Source: Butyrivibrio sp. UBA3740 (GTDB lineage: Bacteria; Bacillota; Clostridia; Lachnospirales; Lachnospiraceae). Taken from it: a stretch of 15,116 bases of DNA. Within the stretch, counting starts at the first letter, position 1. Each line of letters starts with the position of its first letter. The notes beneath the pieces were generated by a model. The model worked only from the letters and a program-made list of their open reading frames with translations, was not told where the DNA came from and searched no databases. The stretch covers positions 1 to 15,116 of the forward strand of contig DFGW01000053.1 in the NCBI GenBank assembly GCA_002372465.1, given 5' to 3'. Positions 1 through 7,052 of the stretch are shown here, one piece after another. The position numbers and the translations under genes are program-made.

Positions 1-143
1 ACTTTCGCGGCATAAATCCTCGCGACCTTTCATGCAGCTGTTTATGTGCATCTGGTACTTAACCCGGTCGCTGCGGTTTATTCCACGGTTCCATTGACAG
101 ATATCCGGGATATATTTTTTGGTCTGTAAGCGGATATGAATTA

Positions 144-229
144 AGAATGCGCCAAGGGCGCCTTCTGATAAGTGCAGCTCATGGCGGTCTTAAGCGATAC
201 GCTAGTGGGATTTGCTGGTATAAGACCGG
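144..229. other. Small hairpin-forming segments inside the palindrome
   Basis: Two local hairpins are visible. GCGCC at 149-153 pairs with GGCGC at 157-161 around a 3-nt loop. CGGTCTTA at 185-192 pairs with TAAGACCG at 221-228, and its loop contains a smaller stem (193-196 with 200-203). No reading frame is supported here. The density of hairpins fits either a structured transcript or a repeat element. Confidence 0.5.
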
Positions 230-281
230 CTTCATGCCTTTGCGCTGCTATATGTATTAAGGCATGTAAGTTTTTGCTATT

Positions 282-496
282 CTTCATGCCCTTTCCTTGA
301 AAAAGTGCCTTAGGTCATGCCGGGAAGCCGAAGATCTTCATGCCCAAAGCCGAAAAAAGTGCCTTAGGTCATGCCGGGAAGCCGAATGCCTTCATGCCTT
401 TAGGTGAAAAAAGGGGCTTAGGTCATGCCGGGAAGCCGAATGCCTTCATGCCTTTAGGTGAAAAAAGGGGCTTAGGTCATGCCGGACAGCGAATAC
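282..496 (+). repeat. Four tandem copies of a 54-bp repeat
   Basis: Copies begin at CTTCATGCC at 282, 336, 390 and 444, exactly 54 bp apart. Copies three and four are nearly identical up to the divergent end of copy four; copies one and two differ mainly in bases 10-30 of the unit. A possible decayed copy starts at 230, sharing CTTCATGCCTTT and then diverging. Since 54 is a multiple of three, one frame stays open from 301 to 525 and would encode an 18-residue repeat containing the motif GHAGKPNAFMP. The first ATG in it (340) has no ribosome binding site and lies inside a repeat unit, so I treat this as a repeat and not a gene. The copies abut without unique spacers, so it is not CRISPR. Confidence 0.85.
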
Positions 497-643
497 CTCC
501 TTATCAATACCCGCTTACAGACTAAAAAGCCACCCTCAGATAGCTGTCAATGGAACCGTGGAATAAACCGAAGCGCCCGGAATTGATTTAGGAAACTAAT
601 AGAATCATTTCTATGAGGGCGCGAGGATTTATGCCGCGAAAGT

Positions 644-694
644 CCATTGATAAGTATCTGAGGTGACTATAATCACTACAGCGGGTATTGATAA
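644..694. repeat. Third copy of the palindrome's inner arm block
   Basis: This block resembles 91-143 in direct orientation and is partly the reverse complement of 501-553. Positions 680-694 pair perfectly with 501-515 (15 bp), and 644-662 match the reverse complement of 535-553 at 16 of 19 positions. Segment 501-553 could therefore pair either with 91-143 or with 644-694. The block lies just upstream of the terminator at 714. Confidence 0.7.
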
Positions 695-713
695 TGACTT
701 TGTCTACAGTCTG

Positions 714-740
714 AGCCTTGGATTATTCCAAGGCTTTTTT
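714..740 (+). terminator. Rho-independent terminator
   Basis: AGCCTTGG at 714-721 pairs with CCAAGGCT at 728-735 around a 6-nt loop and runs into a T tract (735-740). On the reverse strand no T run follows the stem, so it works in the + direction only. It would end any transcript crossing the repeat region, or one from a gene upstream of the window. Confidence 0.85.
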
Positions 741-819
741 CTGTTTCAGACCCCTGACAGGCAAGGCCTGAATTAATGGAATATTAATAATGTTTAGCGG
801 ATTTTGGTACGAAATATAG

Positions 820-825
820 TATAAT
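820..825 (+). promoter_or_regulatory. Likely -10 element of operon 1 promoter
   Basis: A perfect TATAAT lies in an AT-rich stretch between the terminator and the first gene of operon 1, putting the transcript start near 832. No good -35 hexamer is seen at 16-18 nt spacing, so an activator or an alternative contact may be needed. The rest of 741-907 shows no gene. Confidence 0.5.
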
Positions 826-896
826 TACTATGTATACCTATTGCAGGTTTTAATACGAAAAACGCATGAAAACCCTTTGCATGCCTATTTTTTTAC

Positions 897-901
897 AGGA
901 G
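897..901 (+). promoter_or_regulatory. Ribosome binding site that places the start at TTG 908
   Basis: AGGAG lies 6 nt before an in-frame TTG at 908. The upstream in-frame ATG codons at 866 and 881 have no purine-rich site before them. This favours the later TTG start. Confidence 0.7.
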
Positions 902-907
902 AAAAAG

Positions 908-2110
908 TTGCTTAACAAAACTATAGTTGATACAAGAATATTGCATGAAAATATACAAAAGCTCAAGGCGACAATTCCTGAAAATGCCAAATATGCTGCT
1001 GTGGTGAAGGGGGATGCCTATGGTCATGGACTTAAATTGGTGACGAGGATCCTCGATGAGGAAGAGTGCATCGACATGTTCGTGGTGGCATCCTTCCGTG
1101 AAGCACTTTATCTGTACAGAGAGGACATAAAAAAGCCAACCCTGCTTCTGGGCAGAGAATCTGCCAGGGTTGTAGAGGAAGAACTCCGTAATCTGGATGA
1201 GGAAAAAAGGCGCCTTCTTATGGAGAAGATAACCTTCTCGGCTTACTCCGGCTCAGGGCTTAAGGATTTCGAAAGACTATGCAAATACGGCGAGGTCAAG
1301 GTCCATCTAAGACTTGATTTTGAGTCAGGCCTAAAGGGCTTTGACAGGGATGACTTTGAGGCAAACCGCTTCCGCCTTGAAGAGGATAAGGAAGAGTACA
1401 AGGTCAGGATCACCGGTCTGTATGCCCATATATATGCTGCTTACTCCGGGGACGATGACAGGACTGCCCGTGAGATCAGAGGCTATGAAGAAGTATTCGA
1501 TTCCCTGAAGGAGGAAGTCAGAGACAGACTCACAATACACCTGCACAGCTCCGCTCTTTGTTACCGGTTCCCTGAGAATAGTTTTGACATGGCGCGGATC
1601 GGAGCGCTTATGTACGGCATTGGCAGGAGAAGAGATGAGAATGAGCCTGATGTAAAGGAGGTTTTGTCAATTATCGGGACCGTGCTGAAAATAAAGGAGA
1701 TCGAGCCCGACAGTACTATCGATTACTCGGGAAAGCTCCCCGACAGCGTAAAGAAAGTTGCACTTATGTCCTTTGGCAGCTGGGATCTGCCGTTTTTCCT
1801 GACTGCAAAAGACCCTGTTGTAGAGATCCGGGGAAGGCTCTTTTACATTGTGGGTGAACCCTGCATGGACACCTGCCTTGTGGACATCACCGGAGCTGAC
1901 GATATCTGCGAGTTTGACAGGGCTCAGGTTATAGGCGATTTCCCGGGCATCAGATTTGATGACTGGGTAGAACGTTCAAGCCTTGACTTTGGAAACTGCC
2001 AGACTCTTTTTGCCGGTATAGGCCGAATACCAAAGTATTACATAGATAGTGAAGGAAACCTGAAAAGCGCTGACGATATGGCTCGGGATAAGGTCGGAGG
2101 GATTGCATGA
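908..2110 (+). CDS. Alanine racemase family PLP protein (divergent)
   Basis: A fold-type III PLP enzyme of the alanine racemase family, expected to be cytoplasmic and to interconvert L- and D-alanine or a related amino acid. From TTG 908 the protein has 400 residues, close to the family norm. The PLP lysine is K34 in AVVKGDAYGHG; HLHSSA is near 211, with the phosphate/PLP-contacting arginine R230 in ARIG; the catalytic tyrosine is Y273 in IDYSG; and CMD is at 319-321. The usual GYADG segment after the tyrosine is replaced by FGSWDLPFF, so the substrate pocket or dimer interface may differ and the substrate is uncertain. ATG 866 would add 14 residues but lacks a ribosome site. The stop overlaps the next start as ATGA, implying translational coupling. 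Because it heads a transport and signalling operon, it may not be the housekeeping cell-wall racemase. Confidence 0.85.
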   Translation: MLNKTIVDTRILHENIQKLKATIPENAKYAAVVKGDAYGHGLKLVTRILDEEECIDMFVVASFREALYLYREDIKKPTLLLGRESARVVEEELRNLDEEKRRLLMEKITFSAYSGSGLKDFERLCKYGEVKVHLRLDFESGLKGFDRDDFEANRFRLEEDKEEYKVRITGLYAHIYAAYSGDDDRTAREIRGYEEVFDSLKEEVRDRLTIHLHSSALCYRFPENSFDMARIGALMYGIGRRRDENEPDVKEVLSIIGTVLKIKEIEPDSTIDYSGKLPDSVKKVALMSFGSWDLPFFLTAKDPVVEIRGRLFYIVGEPCMDTCLVDITGADDICEFDRAQVIGDFPGIRFDDWVERSSLDFGNCQTLFAGIGRIPKYYIDSEGNLKSADDMARDKVGGIA

Positions 2111-3555
2111 ATCAAGGATTTGCCGGACTGATCCGGCAGGTAAAGCAGCAAAACCGGACGGTGGAGTGCATGCTGAACGCTGAAGGGTCCGTCAGTGACT
2201 GGATTAAGCGTGAGACAGACAGGGCAAGGCATAATTCCGGTATAAAGTCTCTTTTTCCAAAAGATGATCTTATCAGGTCGGCAGAGACCTACGTCTTTGA
2301 GAACATGGGAAAAGACATGGCGGACAAAGCCGGAGCAGCCCTCTCTTTGGGGGCAATCCACACTGCTGACCACCTGGGAGGCTTTTACTCAACCCAGTCT
2401 TTCCAGGGAGACTTGTTTTTTCTGCAGCTTTTAGAGAATTTGCAAAAGGACGTTGACTGCGTTCCGCTCCTAGCGGGAGGCTGTGTACCCCTTGGAAGCT
2501 CTACCTACGCAAGAGGACTTATTACCTACACGCAAACAAATGAATCGCAAAAGCTTCCGATTTTCCCAAGGAAAGCTGCAAGCTGCATGGCTTCCCTTGC
2601 TCCCGGATTTGACCGGGAAACAATAGAAAAAGAACGCGTCCGGATACTGGCAAAGATCGGCAACAAAGCAGTGCGCAGAGAAGCCAAGTATCTTTTTAAC
2701 GACGTTTATTTGAAGGACGATATATTGTCACAAAGCTCATTCTGCAAGCAGGCTCTTTTCCTGGGAAAGGGCATAATGGACAGAATGTCGCTCCTTACAG
2801 GGCAAAAGAGCTTTTTGCCTCTTGAAATTGAAGAACTGTTTTCAAGGCTCATCATTACAGAGTTTGACAAAAAAGACAGCTTTCTTTGCGAGCTTTTGCA
2901 AAACACCGGGTTTATAAGGGCTATTTCAGAGCTTCGTGACATTGAGGACAGACCACTTTCAACCCTTCTTTTCAAGGGCTGTGACAGTGAAAAGAAAGCC
3001 TATACACTGCGACTTTGCGAGGATGGAGTCTTTCGCGGAACTACGCAAAGCGGTGAAGAAATAGTAATTCCTGCATCGCCGGCGGATTTGAAGGAAAAGC
3101 TTATTGAAAGGCAGATCCTTCCAGACTTCTATCTGTCCTGGCTTTTGGCAGGGCTCCTACGGGGCTTTACTTTTTATGGAGGAGTTTTCCAGTCCTGTTA
3201 TCTGCCAAACTGGCATGAGCTGACCCTCTCTGCTCTGAAAGAAAGCGGCTATGAGGACCTTGCAAGGGCTGCGGAGCATTACGATTTTGCAGGCTACATA
3301 AGTGGTCCTTTGGTAATGCTTTTTGACACAGGGGATGGGGCAACAGGTGCAGGACCACTGGAAGTAATGGCCGCAAGACCTGACAGGGAGAGGTTTGAAA
3401 AGCTCCTTACTACGGATATAAGAAGTGCCCATGAGATGGGAATGTTTGAGTTTTACAATGATCTGATCTACGGAGATGACAAGGTTGATGGCTGGTATGG
3501 AATCATTGCCGGCTATCTGAAAGAGCAATACCCTGAGAACCTGCTTTGGATGTGA
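2107..3555 (+). CDS. Unrecognised 482-aa cytoplasmic protein coupled to the racemase
   Basis: I do not recognise this family with confidence. The protein has no signal peptide and no clear membrane segment, so it is probably a soluble cytoplasmic protein, perhaps an enzyme. The most distinctive part is residues 78-135: a glycine/alanine-rich run, H85-T-A-D-H89 followed by LGG, then SFQGDL near 98-103, and LLAGGCVPLGSSTYARG near 121-137. This looks like an active-site core, and H85, D88, H89 and C126 are candidate functional residues. A C-terminal stretch near 415-428 (GDGATGAGPLE) could be another binding loop. The start ATG overlaps the racemase stop (ATGA), so the two products are likely made together and may act in one pathway, for example with the second using a D-amino acid product. 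That role is inferred from position only. Confidence 0.75.
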   Translation: MNQGFAGLIRQVKQQNRTVECMLNAEGSVSDWIKRETDRARHNSGIKSLFPKDDLIRSAETYVFENMGKDMADKAGAALSLGAIHTADHLGGFYSTQSFQGDLFFLQLLENLQKDVDCVPLLAGGCVPLGSSTYARGLITYTQTNESQKLPIFPRKAASCMASLAPGFDRETIEKERVRILAKIGNKAVRREAKYLFNDVYLKDDILSQSSFCKQALFLGKGIMDRMSLLTGQKSFLPLEIEELFSRLIITEFDKKDSFLCELLQNTGFIRAISELRDIEDRPLSTLLFKGCDSEKKAYTLRLCEDGVFRGTTQSGEEIVIPASPADLKEKLIERQILPDFYLSWLLAGLLRGFTFYGGVFQSCYLPNWHELTLSALKESGYEDLARAAEHYDFAGYISGPLVMLFDTGDGATGAGPLEVMAARPDRERFEKLLTTDIRSAHEMGMFEFYNDLIYGDDKVDGWYGIIAGYLKEQYPENLLWM

Positions 3556-3580
3556 AGCGGGTGAGAAAGGAGAAGACCGG

Positions 3581-4756
3581 ATGAGGAAAAACCACAGGCA
3601 GATGAAGAAACTGCCGGCTATGACGTTGGCGGCGCTTATTCTTTGCATATTCTTAACGGGCTGCGGAGCAGGGAACGAGGTTGTAGTAGACGTTGCCGGA
3701 CAGGACTACACCTTTGAAGAGAGCCCCTGTAAAAGACCTGACGGCGAACCCTTCCACATTGCCTTTATGGATCTGGGACCCCCGATTGAGAGCTCCTGGC
3801 TTTGCTTAAAGGGCTTTGCAGAGGGACTCCAGGCTATGGGCTATATCGATGAAAATATTGATTTCACCCAGGCACCTGAGGAATTTTATGCCTACTATGA
3901 GTTCCTTAATGCCAACAACAAAGGCGACATGGTGGTCTTTGATAAGGAGCCCTACATGATCGGCATGGACAGGGATCAGGAGATTGCTGACACCCTGGTA
4001 AAAGAGGCAGAGGAAGGAAAACTTGACATTGTTGTAGCAACGGGAACCGATCCAGGGCTCTTTCTGAAGGACTTAAAGCTTCCGATTCCTTTCCTTGTGT
4101 GCCTTGCTACAGATCCTGTTGGTGCTGGGATCATTGACTCTCCTGAGAATACGGGAAATGAAAACATCTGGGCTATGGTTGAGCCAAACCCATTCAGGCA
4201 TCAGTTCGCAGGATACAGGAAAATGCTGGGCTTTGACAACATATGCATAGTATCTGTCGAAGGCCTTGATGATATCAACGGAAATCCTCTCTACCATGAG
4301 GAGGCCCGGGACCAGGGACTTAACGTGGTGGATATCGTCATGTCGGAGGAAGAATCCTTGCGGGAAGATTACGGGGAGGTTATCCGGGACAGGCTAAAAA
4401 GCTCTGATCTGGGAAATTCCGAGGCAATCCTGTTTGTATATGGAACTATGGACGTTGACAATGCCCCGCTTTTATCTGAGTATACAGCCCAAAAGGGGCT
4501 CCCTTCTCTTATTGGAGACGGCGATGATATCTGTCAAAGCGGTGGTATGATGTGCCTTTCCTGTTTTGATTATGAGGGCTACGGACACTTCGCGGCCAGC
4601 GTTGCAAGTAACGTATTTCACGGTCAAAAGGCGGGAGACCAGCCCTGCCTTTATACCAGCTCACCTCACGTTGTGCTGAACATGACAACTGCCAAGAATA
4701 CCGGATATCAGACCGGAATGGATTTCCTTAGAAGCGTTGACAAGATCTTCCGATAA
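3581..4756 (+). CDS. ABC-type substrate-binding lipoprotein (PF04392-like)
   Basis: The N-terminus has basic residues, a hydrophobic stretch and the lipobox LTGC with C28 as the lipidated cysteine, so the mature protein is anchored on the outer face of the membrane. The body resembles the ABC_sub_bind (TrpX-like) family: FHIAFMDLGPPIESSW near 58, then TGTDPGLF and the typical ATDPVGAGIIDSPE block in the middle, and a C-terminal NMTTAKNTGYQTGMDF, a position where the family has a similar NxxTAKxxG motif. The start has AAAGGAG 8 nt upstream. No permease or ATPase of its family is nearby. It is followed 16 nt later by a sensor-MFS fusion, so it may deliver ligand to a sensor or carrier and not to an ABC importer. 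The ligand is unknown; related proteins bind amino acids or other small molecules. Confidence 0.85.
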   Translation: MRKNHRQMKKLPAMTLAALILCIFLTGCGAGNEVVVDVAGQDYTFEESPCKRPDGEPFHIAFMDLGPPIESSWLCLKGFAEGLQAMGYIDENIDFTQAPEEFYAYYEFLNANNKGDMVVFDKEPYMIGMDRDQEIADTLVKEAEEGKLDIVVATGTDPGLFLKDLKLPIPFLVCLATDPVGAGIIDSPENTGNENIWAMVEPNPFRHQFAGYRKMLGFDNICIVSVEGLDDINGNPLYHEEARDQGLNVVDIVMSEEESLREDYGEVIRDRLKSSDLGNSEAILFVYGTMDVDNAPLLSEYTAQKGLPSLIGDGDDICQSGGMMCLSCFDYEGYGHFAASVASNVFHGQKAGDQPCLYTSSPHVVLNMTTAKNTGYQTGMDFLRSVDKIFR

Positions 4757-4772
4757 ACACAATGAGGCTTAT

Positions 4773-7019
4773 ATGAAAGATTTTTTTCGAAAATACTATA
4801 TTCTCCTGATCATTACCATATTGGCTGTGGTATCGCTGTGCTCCCTGAGCTATCTGACGGTGCTTGACTATGCCTTCACCAATGAGGAGATGTACATCCT
4901 GACCTGCAATGACAGTGCGGTGGAAGAGATAGAGACCTCACTTTTATACGGCAAATCTCTTTCCAACTATTACGCTCTCGATCAGGTGCTTGTAAGAAGC
5001 AGGGATGTTATCGCCGAGGACGGATCTGAGTGCATTCTTCTGATAGAGGATGCTGAGGGGAATGTTCTTGCCACCTCCAATGGAGAAGATCATTTCACCA
5101 TATCTCTGTCTGACTACGGGCGGATAAGCCAGGATATTCACGACGGTGAAGGGAATGTGGCTGGAGTTCTTGCTACCTATTATCCCAAGGATGAAGTTAC
5201 GAGTTCAATTAAGGGAACCACCAACTATGCAGTGGTGGGTAGTATCGTGATCATTGTTCTTCTTATACTGGTATTGATGATTGCGGGCAAGCTTAAAAAA
5301 CTTCGTAATCAAACCGTCATGCTGATGGTTGTCATAGCAGTCATAATCCAGGGAATATTCCTGACAGCTGTTTATGTAAAAGAGTTTGAGAAGGTAACCC
5401 AGAAGAGTATCAGTGCAGTGGCGGCTTACCTTAGCTCCTCTATTGAAAGTGTCCTTGATAAAGGGATTGCTCTGGATGAGATCTCAGATCTTGAGGAGTA
5501 CCTGGACAGCAAGAGACAGGAGAACGATTTCATCAAGAATATTTATTTTGATAGTAATGAAAATGTTCCGGATGATGACGATTATTATGTGACCAAGCTT
5601 AGCGGTACTGATTCAAATCTGGTGCTGGTTTACCATATTTCCGAAGGATATGTAAGAAAAAATATCATCAACATGGTGCTCATGTTTGCAGCTACCATCA
5701 TCCTTGCTGTAATCATACTGAAGGAATCACTTTCTCTCTCAGGAATGATCTCCTTTAGAAAGGATAAGGAGTTCCAAAAGCCAACGGATGCGCAGTTTGC
5801 TAATATTGCCCACGCAATACGCTTCGGAAACTTCCTGTCACTTACAGCAGAGTACATGTGCATTTCCTTCTCCGCCCTGCAGATAAAAGAGTGGAACCAG
5901 GGGGTATGGGGGCTAACGCCGGTCATGGCCGCAGCTCTTTCAATCTCCATCTGTTCCATCGCTGAAATGGTGGGAATGGTTGCCATGCCTGCAGTCAGCC
6001 GTAAGGTTGACACCAAAATCCTTATGATTGTTTCCGGAACAGTGATATTTGTTTCCAATCTGTTCTGCTTCTTTACCACCTCAACCCTTGTGATAATCAT
6101 CATGAGGTTCTTTGCGGGCATGGGATCCGCAGGAACCAAACAGGTTAGAAACGAAGTTATTACAAAGGGCTGCGCTACTGATCAGCACAGAAATAAAAAC
6201 CTGGAAGCCAGCAACATGGGTGTTATAGGAGGTCTTCTGTGCGGACTTGGCCTGGGAGGCGTTGTTGCAGGCGTGTTCGGTTATGGAGCCACCTTCCTTG
6301 CAGCAGGCATCGGATACGCATTGTATCTTGTGTTTGAATTTACCTGCATCCCATGGAAACTCATTTCTTCAAGGGATAATAGGGCGGAGGCATCTGCTGA
6401 AAAGCCCTCAGGATTTGCTTCGAGATTTATCAAGGTTGCAGTAGCTCCATCTGTCTGGAAGAACATACTTACAGTGGTTGTTCCCCAGTACTTCCTGCTG
6501 ATGATAATTGTTTGTCTTGTTCCTGGTAGAATTCAGTCCCTTGAGCTTCCCGGCGTGGTACTGACCTATGCGAACCTCCTCAACGGAATTGCCGGATTGT
6601 ACCTTGGAGAAATTGTCTATCGTCTTCTCAGGAAAAAGATCAAAAATGCAGAGAAGATCCAGGCCCTGGTATTCATTGGCGGAGCCCTTGTATTTTTCGT
6701 AATGGATATCCCGGTGGCTTATTCGGTAGTGATGCTCTTTGCAGCCAGCCTGTCAGGTCTGCTTGATGGAGTAGGTACTCCTGTATCCACAGATCTTTTT
6801 CTGGGAACCAAGAAGATCCGTGAGGGACTGGACGGCTCTGAGAGTCTTATGTTGTATTCAATGATCGGAAGTGGCGTTATGGCATTGGCGCCCTTCGTTC
6901 TTGAGATGTGTGAAAAGAATGTAATATGGATGCTTGCACTTGGCGTTATTCTGGTGGGACTGGCTCTGATTCTTTTGCTGGGAAGCAGATCCGGACAGAA
7001 AGCCACTGATGCAGCGTAA
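4773..7019 (+). CDS. MFS-type membrane protein fused to two sensor-like modules
   Basis: From ATG 4773 (GAGG 5 nt upstream) the protein has 748 residues. TM1 is about residues 9-31, followed by an extracytoplasmic region (about 32-152) with a Cache/PAS-like LLIEDAEGNVLATS strand pattern. TM2 is about 153-172 and TM3 about 181-203. A second extracytoplasmic region of about 90 residues follows, then TM4 near 298-318. From about 345 to 735 the protein is a multi-spanning MFS-like core: RFFAGMGSAGTKQVRNE resembles the conserved arginine/glycine stretch of MFS loops, and several GG-rich helices follow. Ordinary MFS carriers are about 400 residues, so nearly half of this protein is added sensor-like sequence. 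It may be a ligand-gated exporter or a transporter-like receptor. An upstream TTG at 4737 lies inside the preceding gene without a ribosome site and is less likely. It sits between the binding lipoprotein and the phosphatase. Confidence 0.8.
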   Translation: MKDFFRKYYILLIITILAVVSLCSLSYLTVLDYAFTNEEMYILTCNDSAVEEIETSLLYGKSLSNYYALDQVLVRSRDVIAEDGSECILLIEDAEGNVLATSNGEDHFTISLSDYGRISQDIHDGEGNVAGVLATYYPKDEVTSSIKGTTNYAVVGSIVIIVLLILVLMIAGKLKKLRNQTVMLMVVIAVIIQGIFLTAVYVKEFEKVTQKSISAVAAYLSSSIESVLDKGIALDEISDLEEYLDSKRQENDFIKNIYFDSNENVPDDDDYYVTKLSGTDSNLVLVYHISEGYVRKNIINMVLMFAATIILAVIILKESLSLSGMISFRKDKEFQKPTDAQFANIAHAIRFGNFLSLTAEYMCISFSALQIKEWNQGVWGLTPVMAAALSISICSIAEMVGMVAMPAVSRKVDTKILMIVSGTVIFVSNLFCFFTTSTLVIIIMRFFAGMGSAGTKQVRNEVITKGCATDQHRNKNLEASNMGVIGGLLCGLGLGGVVAGVFGYGATFLAAGIGYALYLVFEFTCIPWKLISSRDNRAEASAEKPSGFASRFIKVAVAPSVWKNILTVVVPQYFLLMIIVCLVPGRIQSLELPGVVLTYANLLNGIAGLYLGEIVYRLLRKKIKNAEKIQALVFIGGALVFFVMDIPVAYSVVMLFAASLSGLLDGVGTPVSTDLFLGTKKIREGLDGSESLMLYSMIGSGVMALAPFVLEMCEKNVIWMLALGVILVGLALILLLGSRSGQKATDAA

Positions 7020-7052
7020 AATATCAGCAAATATAAAAGGAGTAGGGTTAGC

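Larger units (their letters stand above)
1..643. repeat. Long imperfect palindrome with 143-nt arms
   Basis: Bases 1-143 are the reverse complement of 501-643 in one register: paired positions always sum to 644, with no insertions or deletions. Three blocks stand out. Positions 1-24 match 620-643 perfectly, 74-100 match 544-570 perfectly (27 bp), and 115-133 match 511-529 over 19 pairs if two G-U pairs are allowed. Between the first two blocks, 25-73 and 571-619 have equal length (49 nt) but only about 40% identity. The 357-nt centre holds the 54-bp tandem repeats. The left arm begins at base 1, so the structure may continue upstream of the window. It could be a non-coding mobile repeat, two inverted members of an intergenic repeat family, or the long-range stem of a structured RNA. 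The repeat is seen directly; its nature is inferred. Confidence 0.88.

Noticed and set aside
282..496. CRISPR array
   Set aside because: The units are contiguous 54-bp tandem copies with no unique spacers, and no cas genes are nearby.
340..525. 61-codon open frame across the tandem repeats
   Set aside because: It has no ribosome binding site, its start lies within a repeat unit, and the frame is open simply because the unit is 54 bp long.
866..907. Upstream ATG (866) as the racemase start
   Set aside because: No Shine-Dalgarno sequence precedes it, while TTG 908 has AGGAG at good spacing and gives a typical family N-terminus.
3157..3648. 163-codon open frame on the minus strand
   Set aside because: It covers the end of the unknown 482-aa gene and the start of the lipoprotein gene, both well supported on the + strand.
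4737..4772. TTG 4737 as the start of the MFS fusion
   Set aside because: It lies inside the preceding gene with no ribosome site; ATG 4773 has GAGG at suitable spacing and begins just before the first membrane helix.
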